Shown here: positions 41,157-48,575 of the stretch, piece by piece
Numbering within the stretch: the stretch's first letter is position 1
How the letters are laid out: each line of letters opens with the position of its first letter
Assembly: GCA_029893765.1 (NCBI GenBank)
Contig: JARXZD010000007.1
Location: forward strand, 1-64,000
DNA: 64,000 nt
Source of the DNA: Bacilli bacterium PM5-9
GTDB taxonomy: Bacteria; Bacillota_I; Bacilli_A; JAJDGJ01
Reading direction: 5' to 3'
Program-made: the position numbers and the translations under genes
The notes under the pieces: generated by a model
The model's input: only the letters and a program-made list of their open reading frames with translations
Told to the model about the DNA's origin: nothing
Databases searched by the model: none

Positions 41157-42044
41157 CTACTTCTTATCTGTTTCATAATATCTCATAAATAAATCCTCTA
41201 ATGTTGGTGGTGTACTATTTAATGAAATAATCTCATAATTATTTAGATGCTTTAATAAACCATCTAAACATTCTAAATCAACTTGAACAGATAATATTGT
41301 GTCGTCTTGTTCAACTGAATGTAAGCCAATTAAATTTTTTAAGTCACTTACTTTTTTATTTGTAACTACATTTAAAGAAATTCTTGTTAAATGACGCATT
41401 TGAGCTAATGAACCACTTTCTATTATTGTTCCATTTTTTATGATTGCAATTTTATCACATAATTTTTCAACTTCAGATAAAATATGGCTTGATAAAAGAA
41501 TTGCTTTACCTTCAGCTTTTAATTTTAAAATATGCTTTTGAAATACCTGTTCCATTAATGGATCTAACCCAGATGTTGGCTCATCAAAAATGTATAAATC
41601 ACTATCACTTGATAAAGCAGCAATCAATGCTACTTTTTGGCGATTACCTTTTGAATATGAACGAGCCTTTTTACTTGTATCTAATGCAAATTCCTCAATA
41701 AGTTGATCTGTTTTAGCATTATGCTTTTGGTTTTTTAAGCTAAGAAAAACATCAATGATTTCACCACCTGTTAGATTAGGCCATAAATTAACATCACCAG
41801 GAACGTATGATATTTTATTATGAATTTCAACACTATCTTTCCAAGTATCTAATCCAAAAATTTCAGCTTGACCAGCATCAGCTTTTAACAAGCCTAACAA
41901 TATTCTAATTGTCGTTGATTTTCCAGCACCATTTGGACCAATGAATCCAAAAACTTCACCACTCTTTATTTCAAATGAAACATCTTTTAACGCTTCAACT
42001 TTACCAAAGTTTTTCTTTAAGTTTTTAATATTAACTATTGCCAC
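41157..42044 (-). CDS. ABC exporter ATP-binding protein
   Basis: A 295-residue ABC ATPase of the drug/bacitracin-export type. Walker A is GPNGAGKST, the signature YSKGNRQKVALIAAL (a SKGN variant of LSGGQ common in this group), Walker B LYIFDEPTSGLDPL, and the switch His lies in LLSSHILSEVEKLCDKIAI. The C-terminal about 80 residues form the usual extension (GLHSVEQDDTILSVQVDLECLDGLLKHLNNYEIISLNSTPPTLEDLFMRYYE). The GTG at 42044 is 8 nt after AAGGGGG; the ATG at 42050 is only 2 nt from it. It works with the downstream permease. Confidence 0.9.
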   Translation of the reverse strand: MAIVNIKNLKKNFGKVEALKDVSFEIKSGEVFGFIGPNGAGKSTTIRILLGLLKADAGQAEIFGLDTWKDSVEIHNKISYVPGDVNLWPNLTGGEIIDVFLSLKNQKHNAKTDQLIEEFALDTSKKARSYSKGNRQKVALIAALSSDSDLYIFDEPTSGLDPLMEQVFQKHILKLKAEGKAILLSSHILSEVEKLCDKIAIIKNGTIIESGSLAQMRHLTRISLNVVTNKKVSDLKNLIGLHSVEQDDTILSVQVDLECLDGLLKHLNNYEIISLNSTPPTLEDLFMRYYETDKK

Positions 42045-42120
42045 AAACATATCCCCCTTATTAAAAATAAGCTACATACTAATAAAATTATTTTTATAAA
42101 ATCAATTATTTATTAATTCA

Positions 42121-43485
42121 TTAATTTTTAATATCCCCACATATTTTTTTTATAACTTCTAAACACTCATCAATATCTGTATAAGTTGTTTTATATGAAG
42201 AAACACTAATTCTTATTACAAACTTATTTTGCCAAGTTGCACTAGACATAAAACAAACTCCAGAATTATTAATTAATTCCAATATTTTTTTAGTTGTTTC
42301 ATCATCCTTAAAATAAACTACAACCTGATTGAAAACCACTTCATTTAAAACATCAAAGCCAATTTTTTCAAGTTCTAGAGCAAAATATTTAGCTTTACAC
42401 GCTAATTCATAAACCAAATCAGATACACCTTGTTTACCTAAAGCTTTTAAAGTAGCCCACAACTCAATAGAGCGAGCACGTCTTGACATCTCATTAGTAT
42501 ATGACATTCCATCTCGATGGTTAGAACCCACTAAATATGAACCCTCAGCTTTTAATGATTCTAAATAAATATCTTTATCTTTGCACAAAACAATTCCATT
42601 ATCATAAGGAGTATTCAAAGTTTTATGAGCGTCCACACTCCATGAACTCGCCAAGTCAACGCCTTTAGTTAAATGATTTAAATTATCACAACAATGAGCA
42701 TATAAGCCAAAAGCACCATCAACATGAATCCATGCCCCTTTTTCATTAGCAAGCTTACAAATTGTTTCAAAATCATCATAAGCACCACCATTAACATTAC
42801 CCGCTTGCAAAATAACTATTGTATTATCATCAAGTATCGGCAACTCATCTACTTTAATCTTACCTTTTTCATCACATGGAACTAATACCATTTGTTTACT
42901 AGTTATTCCAAGTATTTTTAACGATTTAAATACTGTTGCATGTGCTTGTTCACCAATAACAACTTTAATTTTTGAACGCTCTTCCCTATTTATTTTATAA
43001 CACGCAGCATTCAATGCAAGAATAGTTGCACTTGCACTACCACTAACAATTCCCATTGCACATGTAGAAGGAAATTGTAACAAATCAATCATCCATTTTT
43101 CACAAATTTCTTCAATTTTGCTTGCTAATGGAGACATTAAATATAAAGCACTATTTTGATCCCATGTATCAGCTAATAATCGTGCTTGCAAAGCAATTGG
43201 AAAACTACTTCCAACAACAAAACCAAAATAACGAGCTGATGAAGATAAGGTTGTCGTTTTTTCACCTAAAAAAGCCAATTGTTCAATAATATCACTTGCT
43301 TCATCAGGTTGATCATTCAATTCTTTATCAAGGTTATCTAATAAAGATAAATCACTTTCATTTGGAAATATTTCTCGATTATCAATGTTAAGATAATCCT
43401 TTATCTTATTAAATGTATAATCCCATCTTTCATCACACTCTTCGTTTCTCATTTGTTCAATTATTTCACTTGTAAATTTTTCCAT
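42121..43485 (-). CDS. PLP-dependent group II amino acid decarboxylase
   Basis: A 454-residue member of the Pyridoxal_deC family. It has SSSARYFGFVVGSSFPIALQARLLADTWDQN, GIVSGSASATILALNAACYKINREE, the cofactor-binding HVDGAFG motif and the Schiff-base lysine K288 in SVDAHKTLNTPYDNGIVLCKD. Sequence alone does not separate aromatic, glutamate, tyrosine or diaminobutyrate decarboxylases, or related lyases. The ATG at 43485 follows GAGGTGA; the GTG at 43494 is within that site. No antiporter gene is adjacent. It may make an amine or act in acid resistance. Confidence 0.85.
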   Translation of the reverse strand: MEKFTSEIIEQMRNEECDERWDYTFNKIKDYLNIDNREIFPNESDLSLLDNLDKELNDQPDEASDIIEQLAFLGEKTTTLSSSARYFGFVVGSSFPIALQARLLADTWDQNSALYLMSPLASKIEEICEKWMIDLLQFPSTCAMGIVSGSASATILALNAACYKINREERSKIKVVIGEQAHATVFKSLKILGITSKQMVLVPCDEKGKIKVDELPILDDNTIVILQAGNVNGGAYDDFETICKLANEKGAWIHVDGAFGLYAHCCDNLNHLTKGVDLASSWSVDAHKTLNTPYDNGIVLCKDKDIYLESLKAEGSYLVGSNHRDGMSYTNEMSRRARSIELWATLKALGKQGVSDLVYELACKAKYFALELEKIGFDVLNEVVFNQVVVYFKDDETTKKILELINNSGVCFMSSATWQNKFVIRISVSSYKTTYTDIDECLEVIKKICGDIKN

Positions 43486-43531
43486 GAAAATCACCTCATA
43501 TAAATTATACCAAAAAAAGCAAAAACTATAT

Positions 43532-43557
43532 ATAAAAAAAGGCTGTTTTCAGCCTTA
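43532..43557 (-). terminator. Intrinsic terminator after the surface protein gene
   Basis: On the minus strand AAGGCTG and CAGCCTT form a 7-bp stem with an AAAA loop, then seven T residues, about 25 bases after the stop codon. Confidence 0.92.
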
Positions 43558-43581
43558 ATTATTTTTCAAATTTATAAAATA

Positions 43582-45648
43582 TTAGTTACTATTTTTTCTT
43601 AATTGTACTAATGCTCCTGAACTTGCCACAACAATAGCACAAAGATAAAGTAATATAGTTGTATCATATCCTGAATTTGGCATTTTTTTCTTTTTTGAAC
43701 TATTATTATCTTGAGTCCACTTACCATAAAGTGTAATGTTACTATTTATTTTTGTACCATTAACAAATTTCTTAGTACAAGCTTTATCAAGATACCACCC
43801 TTTAAATGTATAACCACTAACACTATTTTGTTTTTTAGCACTATATTTTGTATTTTCTGCAACAATATCTTTACTAGGAAGTTTAGCAGCTTTTGGAACA
43901 CTTCCAACATATTTATAAGTAACTGTATAATTAATTTCTTTATTTTTGACAGGGTATAATGTTGCCCAAGAAGCAAGAGTATTCATCCAACTTTCTTGAC
44001 TAGAAATTGGAATAATTGTTTGTTCAATACTTAATGTTTCTGGTGCACTACTCCAAGTATATGGGAAATCTTTTTCAAGTTCTAAACCTGTATTAGATGA
44101 TTTTAAATATCCTTTAGCAGTATTTGCTACATCACTTGAAAAAGTTAAATAAATATTTGAACTTAGATATACAAGCTCAGAGTTTGCTCTAATAGATTTA
44201 TCAACAAGAACTGGTATACCAGCAGTTTGAGTTTGAGCCCAAAGTGATATTTTGTCTTGAATTGTTAATAAATTTTTATCTATAGTATCCGCACCTGTAC
44301 CAGAACCCATTCCAATAGCTTGTGCATTTATACCTGCATATGCTTTTATTTTAGCAGTATTTAACAAGGAAATATTTCCTGAAGAGATATAACCATATCT
44401 ATCTCCATATAAAACATGTCCTGTTCCAATTCCTGCTCCACCTCTATCATTTCTATATAATCCAGTACCACCTGCAGCTAAAACATCTGCATTACCTTTA
44501 ATTGTAATATTTCTTGAACCACCATTAGTTCCGCCACCAATTCCAGCAGCAGCAGTATTTTCTACTTTAGCAATTATCTTTCCACCACTAATAACAATCG
44601 TTCCTGAACTAGCATTAGCTCCACCGCCTATTGCAGCACCACCAGCATTTTCAGTAGCACTACCTTTACTATTCGCATTCACATCTCCACCAGTGATTGT
44701 GATTTCACCACCAATTGTTCCTGAACCACCACCAATTGCTGCTCCACCTACATTACCATGAGCATTGATTGTTCCATTATTTATTAAAATTTTAATTTCA
44801 TTGTATTCACCAGCTTGAGTTGAAGCTCCTGCTCCAATTCCTGCACCTGCACCTGAACCATCAAGATGATTACCACCAGTTGCATTTACCATACCGTTAT
44901 TTATTGTGATACTACCATTTGTATTTCCAGATCTAGTAGCATCCCCACCTGATCCTATACCAGCACCTGCACCAATATTTGCATCTTTTAAGCTACCACC
45001 AAATGCATTTACTGTTCCTGAATCAATTACGATTGAACCAAAATTGTTTGTTGAACCAGCAATTGCTGTTTGACCTTGATCATGAGATGTTGTCCCATTA
45101 CCACCTATACCAGCACCTGCTGCAAAAATTAAGTCTAAACCAGCTGATGGTGTATTACTTAAAAAAGTATCATGAGTATTTCCACCAGTTGCTTTTAAAG
45201 ACCCATCACCTTTGATTGTTAATGAAGAACCTTCTTCAACAAAAATACCAGCACTACCTATTCCACCTTTAACTTCACTACTTCCAACTAAAATTAAAGT
45301 AACATTTGCATTATTTTTAATTGAAATTGCTGGAGCATATGTTATAGCTGTTTGGCTATCACCTACATTTATATTTGCACTATCCAAAGTTAATATCATA
45401 TTTTTATTTATTTCTATTCTTTCAGTGATTGTACTTGTTCCTGATACATTATATGATGCATTTTCATCTTCTAATGTATGAACATCACCACTAATTGAAG
45501 TATTTCCACCTGTTATTATTAAACTAACACTTCGTGGAGTAACTAAATTAGTTTGTTTAGCACTCATATCTATACTATTAAACAAAAGTAATGCAATAAA
45601 AAAAGCAATTGCATAAGAAATAATCTTTTTTCTATCTTTTATTTTCAT
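43582..45648 (-). CDS. Glycine-rich repeat cell-surface protein with InlB B-repeat-like domain and wall anchor
   Basis: A 688-residue exported protein. There is a signal sequence (about residues 4-33, IISYAIAFFIALLLFNSIDMSA) and a beta-rich region with NNANVTLILVGSSEVKGGIGSAGIFVEEGSSLTIKGDGS. About eight imperfect repeats follow, each carrying a GAGIG.G or GAAIGGG motif followed by ITI.(G/N)G.(V/I)NA, suggesting a beta-helix. Next is a Listeria-Bacteroides/InlB-type repeat (VSGYTFKGWYLDKACTKKFVNGTKINSNITLYGKWT). The C-terminus has MPNSG (residue 656), a hydrophobic helix and RKNSN, like a variant LPxTG sortase signal. It is probably an adhesin-like wall protein. Confidence 0.8.
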   Translation of the reverse strand: MKIKDRKKIISYAIAFFIALLLFNSIDMSAKQTNLVTPRSVSLIITGGNTSISGDVHTLEDENASYNVSGTSTITERIEINKNMILTLDSANINVGDSQTAITYAPAISIKNNANVTLILVGSSEVKGGIGSAGIFVEEGSSLTIKGDGSLKATGGNTHDTFLSNTPSAGLDLIFAAGAGIGGNGTTSHDQGQTAIAGSTNNFGSIVIDSGTVNAFGGSLKDANIGAGAGIGSGGDATRSGNTNGSITINNGMVNATGGNHLDGSGAGAGIGAGASTQAGEYNEIKILINNGTINAHGNVGGAAIGGGSGTIGGEITITGGDVNANSKGSATENAGGAAIGGGANASSGTIVISGGKIIAKVENTAAAGIGGGTNGGSRNITIKGNADVLAAGGTGLYRNDRGGAGIGTGHVLYGDRYGYISSGNISLLNTAKIKAYAGINAQAIGMGSGTGADTIDKNLLTIQDKISLWAQTQTAGIPVLVDKSIRANSELVYLSSNIYLTFSSDVANTAKGYLKSSNTGLELEKDFPYTWSSAPETLSIEQTIIPISSQESWMNTLASWATLYPVKNKEINYTVTYKYVGSVPKAAKLPSKDIVAENTKYSAKKQNSVSGYTFKGWYLDKACTKKFVNGTKINSNITLYGKWTQDNNSSKKKKMPNSGYDTTILLYLCAIVVASSGALVQLRKNSN

Positions 45649-45723
45649 ATATTCCACCAACTTTTCATATTTTTTCTTTTTTTACTCTTATATAAGTATA
45701 TCACATAGAAATATAAATCTCAA

Positions 45724-45779
45724 ATGATAGATACTAAACATTTTTTAATCTATGATAGATACTAAACATTTTTTAATCT
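45724..45779. repeat. Two tandem copies of a 28-bp repeat
   Basis: A 28-base unit beginning ATGATAGATACTAAAC and ending TTTTTTAATCT occurs at 45724-45751 and again, identically, at 45752-45779. It lies upstream of the surface protein gene and downstream of queT, about 80-130 bases before the surface protein start. It may hold a regulatory site or simply be a slippage duplication. Confidence 0.8.
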
Positions 45780-45803
45780 TTTTTTCAAAAAAAATTAAAA
45801 ACA

Positions 45804-46280
45804 TTAAATATTTTCAATTAATTTATAAAAATAATCATTTTTCTTTTTAATTATATCAAAAATAATAACTCCTAATGATACTGTCACTACTTCTCCTGCT
45901 CCAACAGATAACATAATTATTGTAAGTGACATTGGTATTTCAAGTACAAAATATAATTCAGCACCTATCATTGTTCCAGTTAAAACTCCAGCAATAATTG
46001 GAATTGTCCAATTATTCTTTACTCTTGAAATAAATAAACACATTAAAGCTGTTGAAGTTGTACCAAATAATATATCCACAATTCCTAATGGACTATACAA
46101 ATTTACTATTAAACATCCAATGATTAAACTTATTGAATATTTTTTATTTATGAATGGCAACACCATTAACATTTCACCTAATCTAAATTGAACCATTCCA
46201 AAACTTAATGGTTGTACTGCCAAACTTAGCACTACATAAATAGTGACACATAAACCTAAAATAACTAATTGTCTTGTCAT
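45804..46280 (-). CDS. queT: QueT-family ECF substrate-binding component (queuosine precursor)
   Basis: A 158-residue protein with five or six helices and the QueT-type pattern: LCVTIYVVLSLAVQPLSFGMVQFRLGEMLMVLPFINKKYSISLIIGCLIVNLYSPLGIVDILFGTTSTALMCLF. QueT is the S component for preQ0/preQ1-type precursors and uses a shared EcfA-A'-T module. That module is encoded at 50795-53248. No preQ1 riboswitch was recognised in the short upstream region. The start follows AGGAAGTG. Confidence 0.88.
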   Translation of the reverse strand: MTRQLVILGLCVTIYVVLSLAVQPLSFGMVQFRLGEMLMVLPFINKKYSISLIIGCLIVNLYSPLGIVDILFGTTSTALMCLFISRVKNNWTIPIIAGVLTGTMIGAELYFVLEIPMSLTIIMLSVGAGEVVTVSLGVIIFDIIKKKNDYFYKLIENI

Positions 46281-46409
46281 ACTTACACTTCCTTTTCACA
46301 CTAAAATATAATAACACAAAAGCACAAATAAAGGCAACTAACTAAATAACGCTTACTTAAAGTTATATAAAATGGTATAATTATAGTGAAATAAGAAAGG
46401 GTAGATATT

Positions 46410-46928
46410 GTGTATAAAATTGATGATATTATCTCGTATGGAATTAAGGGTGTCTGCAAAATTGTTGCGATTGAACAAAAACAAGTCAATAATGAATGTA
46501 TTGATTATTATGTTTTAAGGTCTGTATTTGATAGTGAAACAACTTTATACATTCCAATTAATAATTCTAATCTAACTAGTAGAATGAAAAATATTCCTTC
46601 ATTAGATGAATTGCATGCTTTAATAAAAAGTATTCCTACTATCGAAACAATTTGGATTGAGAATACTAATAAGAGAACTGAGGCTTATAAAAAAATTATT
46701 GATGATGGAGAAGAAATTAAACTAATTCAACTAATTAAAACTTTAAAGGTACAACGTCAAAAACTTGATAAAGATAAAAAACGATTAAGTCTTTCTGATG
46801 AAAACCTTTATAAAGCTGCTAAAAAGAGATTATATGATGGCTTTGCTGTAACATTAGATATTAAGCCTAGTGAAGTTCCTTCTTTTATCAGTGAACAATT
46901 AAAAATTAACGAAGCAATGAACCTATAA
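46410..46928 (+). CDS. CarD/CdnL-family transcription regulator
   Basis: A 172-residue protein with an N-terminal CarD_CdnL_TRCF Tudor-like domain (MYKIDDIISYGIKGVCKIVAIEQKQVNNECIDYYVLRSVFDSETTLYIPINNSN) that binds the RNA polymerase beta lobe. A helical C-terminal domain follows (about 70-172: LIQLIKTLKVQRQKLDKDKKRLSLSDENLYKAAKKRLYDGFAVTLDI) that contacts promoter DNA. The start is GTG at 46410, 4 nt after AAAGGGTAGA. It is monocistronic and divergent from queT. The homologue in other Bacillota modulates rRNA and housekeeping promoters. Confidence 0.92.
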   Translation: MYKIDDIISYGIKGVCKIVAIEQKQVNNECIDYYVLRSVFDSETTLYIPINNSNLTSRMKNIPSLDELHALIKSIPTIETIWIENTNKRTEAYKKIIDDGEEIKLIQLIKTLKVQRQKLDKDKKRLSLSDENLYKAAKKRLYDGFAVTLDIKPSEVPSFISEQLKINEAMNL

Positions 46929-46935
46929 TATTACA

Positions 46936-47002
46936 ATAAAAACATCTCAAATCAAATGCTACTAACAATGTCAGTATTCATTTTAAATTGAAATGTTTTT
47001 TA
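46936..47002 (+). terminator. Long imperfect hairpin terminator after carD
   Basis: AAAACATCTCAAATCAAATG and the facing CATTTTAAATTGAAATGTTTT can pair over about 18 positions with a few mismatches, followed by a T run. It ends the carD transcript before the convergent membrane protein gene. Confidence 0.6.
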
Positions 47003-47051
47003 TTTACTATTTTTTAAAAATAATTTCGCTTATTTCTACAATTTTAATTTT

Positions 47052-47507
47052 TTAAAATATAAGTGTATATAAAAAACATACTGCAAAAATAATTCCACCT
47101 AAAATTAATGCTAAATAAATATATTTATAGTTTATAGTCTTGTCTTGCTTATTTTCAATATGGCGAAGAAATAACCCTAAAACAATTCCTAATATTACTG
47201 GAAATATAGCAAAAATAAACATTGATAAACTTTCGAATATTATACTAAAATGCATATACTCATTAAATATCAAAATATAACTAATACACAATAATATTTT
47301 AATATATATTTTTAAATCTTTATCATATGTAACTTTTGAAAAATATATAATCGAATATAATGGTATTATAAGTTGCATAGAAAGTAATGCTATTAAAAAA
47401 TCTGCTCCTGTATCTATGGTTAATTTGAATGAGATGGTTAATACTAAATAAATTAATATACTAACACCTAAGTACTTAATAACCTTCTTAAAAGTATTCA
47501 TAATCAT
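47052..47507 (-). CDS. Polytopic membrane protein of unknown function
   Basis: A 151-residue protein with about five hydrophobic helices (YLGVSILIYLVLTISFKLTI; FLIALLSMQLIIPLYSIIYF; IYIKILLCISYILIFNEYMHF; LSMFIFAIFPVILGIVLGLFLRHI; YIYLALILGGIIFAVCFLYTLIF). No catalytic or transport motif is recognised. AAGGAGA precedes the ATG; the ATG two codons later is a possible alternative. It lies downstream of the tRNA cluster in the same direction, but the ribosome binding site and the stem-like sequence at 47530-47555 suggest a separate unit. Confidence 0.65.
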   Translation of the reverse strand: MIMNTFKKVIKYLGVSILIYLVLTISFKLTIDTGADFLIALLSMQLIIPLYSIIYFSKVTYDKDLKIYIKILLCISYILIFNEYMHFSIIFESLSMFIFAIFPVILGIVLGLFLRHIENKQDKTINYKYIYLALILGGIIFAVCFLYTLIF

Positions 47508-47529
47508 AAAATCTCCTTAAATAAAAAAC

Positions 47530-47558
47530 CGCTTAAAAATTTTCAAGCAGTTTTAATT
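47530..47558 (-). terminator. Terminator after the tRNA cluster
   Basis: On the minus strand AAAACTGCTTG and a facing CAAGCGG (from CTGCTTGAAAATTTTTAAGCGGTTTTTTA) form a GC-closed stem with a T run, directly after tRNA-Phe. Confidence 0.75.
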
Positions 47559-47563
47559 TTAAA

Positions 47564-47639
47564 TGGTGGCTTCGGACGGAATCGAACCGCCGACACGAGG
47601 ATTTTCAATCCTCTGCTCTACCGACTGAGCTACGAAGCC
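47564..47639 (-). tRNA. tRNA-Phe (GAA)
   Basis: Cloverleaf on the minus strand: acceptor GGCTTCG/CGAAGCC, discriminator A, encoded CCA; anticodon loop TTGAAAA within GAGGA/TCCTC; T arm GGTTCGATTCC. It is the last gene of the nine-tRNA cluster. Confidence 0.97.
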
Positions 47640-47641
47640 AA

Positions 47642-47717
47642 TGGCGGTCCAGACGGGATTCGAACCCGCGATCTCCGCTGTGACAGAGCGGCATGTTAAC
47701 CACTACACCACTGGACC
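47642..47717 (-). tRNA. tRNA-Asp (GTC)
   Basis: Acceptor GGTCCAG/CTGGACC, discriminator G, encoded CCA; anticodon loop CTGTCAC in the stem CCGCT/AGCGG; T arm GGGTTCGAATCCC. Confidence 0.97.
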
Positions 47718-47720
47718 AAT

Positions 47721-47797
<77 letters not shown>

Positions 47798-47824
47798 ATG
47801 TATAATACTATTCAATTTAATTAA

Positions 47825-47917
47825 TGGCGGAGGAAGAGGGATTCGAACCCCCGCGAGCTTTAACACCCCTGTCGGTTTTCAAGACCGATCCCTTCAGCCA
47901 GACTTGGGTATTCCTCC
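47825..47917 (-). tRNA. tRNA-Ser (TGA)
   Basis: 93 nt with a long variable arm; acceptor GGAGGAA/TTCCTCC; anticodon loop CTTGAAA in CGGT/ACCG; discriminator G and encoded CCA. Confidence 0.96.
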
Positions 47918-47948
47918 GTATGATAATAATAATGCTATTTAGTTTAAA

Positions 47949-48025
47949 TGGTGGACCCAGTAGGACTCGAACCTACGACCGACCGGTTATGAGCCAGTAG
48001 CTCTAACCAACTGAGCTATGGGTCC
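47949..48025 (-). tRNA. tRNA-Ile2 (CAT, lysidine type) probable
   Basis: Acceptor GGACCCA/TGGGTCC, anticodon loop CTCATAA in ACTGG/CCGGT, encoded CCA. The body (GGACC..TAGCTCAGTTGGTTAGAGC..GGTCGTAGGTTCGAGTCC) matches the pattern of Gram-positive tRNA-Ile2, whose C34 is changed to lysidine by TilS. The separate elongator Met at 48038-48114 supports this. Met cannot be fully excluded. Confidence 0.85.
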
Positions 48026-48037
48026 TAGTAATCTAAT

Positions 48038-48114
48038 TGGTAGCGGAGGAGGGACTTGAACCCCCGACCTTTCGGGTATGAACCGAACGCTCTAGCCAAC
48101 TAAGCTACTCCGCC
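48038..48114 (-). tRNA. Elongator tRNA-Met (CAT)
   Basis: Acceptor GGCGGAG/CTCCGCT (one G-T pair), anticodon loop TTCATAC in TTCGG/CCGAA, encoded CCA. The loop and stem pattern GGTTCATACCCG is that of Gram-positive elongator tRNA-Met. Confidence 0.92.
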
Positions 48115-48142
48115 CTGTGTGTTGGTTCTTCACTTAAATAAA

Positions 48143-48218
48143 TGGTGGAGCTAAGCGGGATCGAACCGCTGACCCCCTGCGTGCAAGGCAGGTGCTCTCC
48201 CAGCTGAGCTATAGCCCC
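48143..48218 (-). tRNA. tRNA-Ala (TGC)
   Basis: Acceptor GGGGCTA/TAGCTCC containing the G3-T70 identity pair, anticodon loop CTTGCAC in CCTGC/GCAGG, discriminator A, encoded CCA. Confidence 0.96.
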
Positions 48219-48228
48219 ATTTTTTAAA

Positions 48229-48305
48229 TGGTCGGGAAGACAGGATTCGAACCTGCGACCCCCTGGTCCCAAACCAGGTGCACTACCAAGCTGTGCTACT
48301 TCCCG
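48229..48305 (-). tRNA. tRNA-Pro (TGG)
   Basis: Acceptor CGGGAAG/CTTCCCG, anticodon loop TTTGGGA in CCTGG/CCAGG, discriminator A, encoded CCA. Confidence 0.96.
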
Positions 48306-48318
48306 TATTATATCTAAA

Positions 48319-48395
48319 TGGCGCGCCCGGCAGGAATCGAACCCACAACCTCTTGATCCGTAGTCAAGCACTCTATCCAGTTGAGCTACAGGCGC
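48319..48395 (-). tRNA. tRNA-Arg (ACG)
   Basis: Acceptor GCGCCTG/CGGGCGC (one G-T pair), anticodon loop CTACGGA in CTTGA/TCAAG, encoded CCA. A34 becomes inosine and reads CGT, CGC and CGA, so this tRNA decodes the CGC CGC CGC CGT run of the leader peptide at 5284-5349. It is first in the cluster. Confidence 0.96.
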
Positions 48396-48410
48396 ATCGC
48401 TGACTAGTAC

Positions 48411-48440
48411 ATTATAGCATATCTATCTAGTCAAAATCAA
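48411..48440 (-). promoter_or_regulatory. Promoter of the tRNA cluster
   Basis: On the minus strand TTGATT (48435-48440) and TATAAT (48411-48416) are 18 bases apart; transcription would start a few bases before tRNA-Arg. The stretch 48441-48540 shows nothing else. Confidence 0.75.
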
Positions 48441-48540
48441 TAGGTTTTTTCTTATTTTATTGATAAATCAATATTTTTCCTTAAGGACTAACCATTTATT
48501 ATTATACACTACCAACAGTAAAAGTCAATATTTAATTTTT

Positions 48541-48575
48541 CATAAAGAAAAAACGAGAATTAATCTCGTTTTGTA
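48541..48575 (-). terminator. Intrinsic terminator overlapping the LRR protein stop codon
   Basis: On the minus strand AAAACGAGA and TCTCGTTTT form a 9-bp stem with a TTAAT loop that contains the stop codon, followed by T residues. Confidence 0.88.

Noticed and set aside
43711-45481. Several plus-strand open frames opposite the glycine-rich surface protein gene
   Set aside because: Leu/His-rich or Ser-rich shadows of a repetitive coding strand; no ribosome binding sites and no domain features.
45724-45779. Tandem 28-bp repeat considered as a CRISPR remnant
   Set aside because: The copies are directly adjacent without spacers, and there are no cas genes in the window.
46281-46330. preQ1 riboswitch upstream of queT
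   Set aside because: The short upstream region lacks the preQ1 class I or II consensus; too little sequence before the divergent carD promoter.
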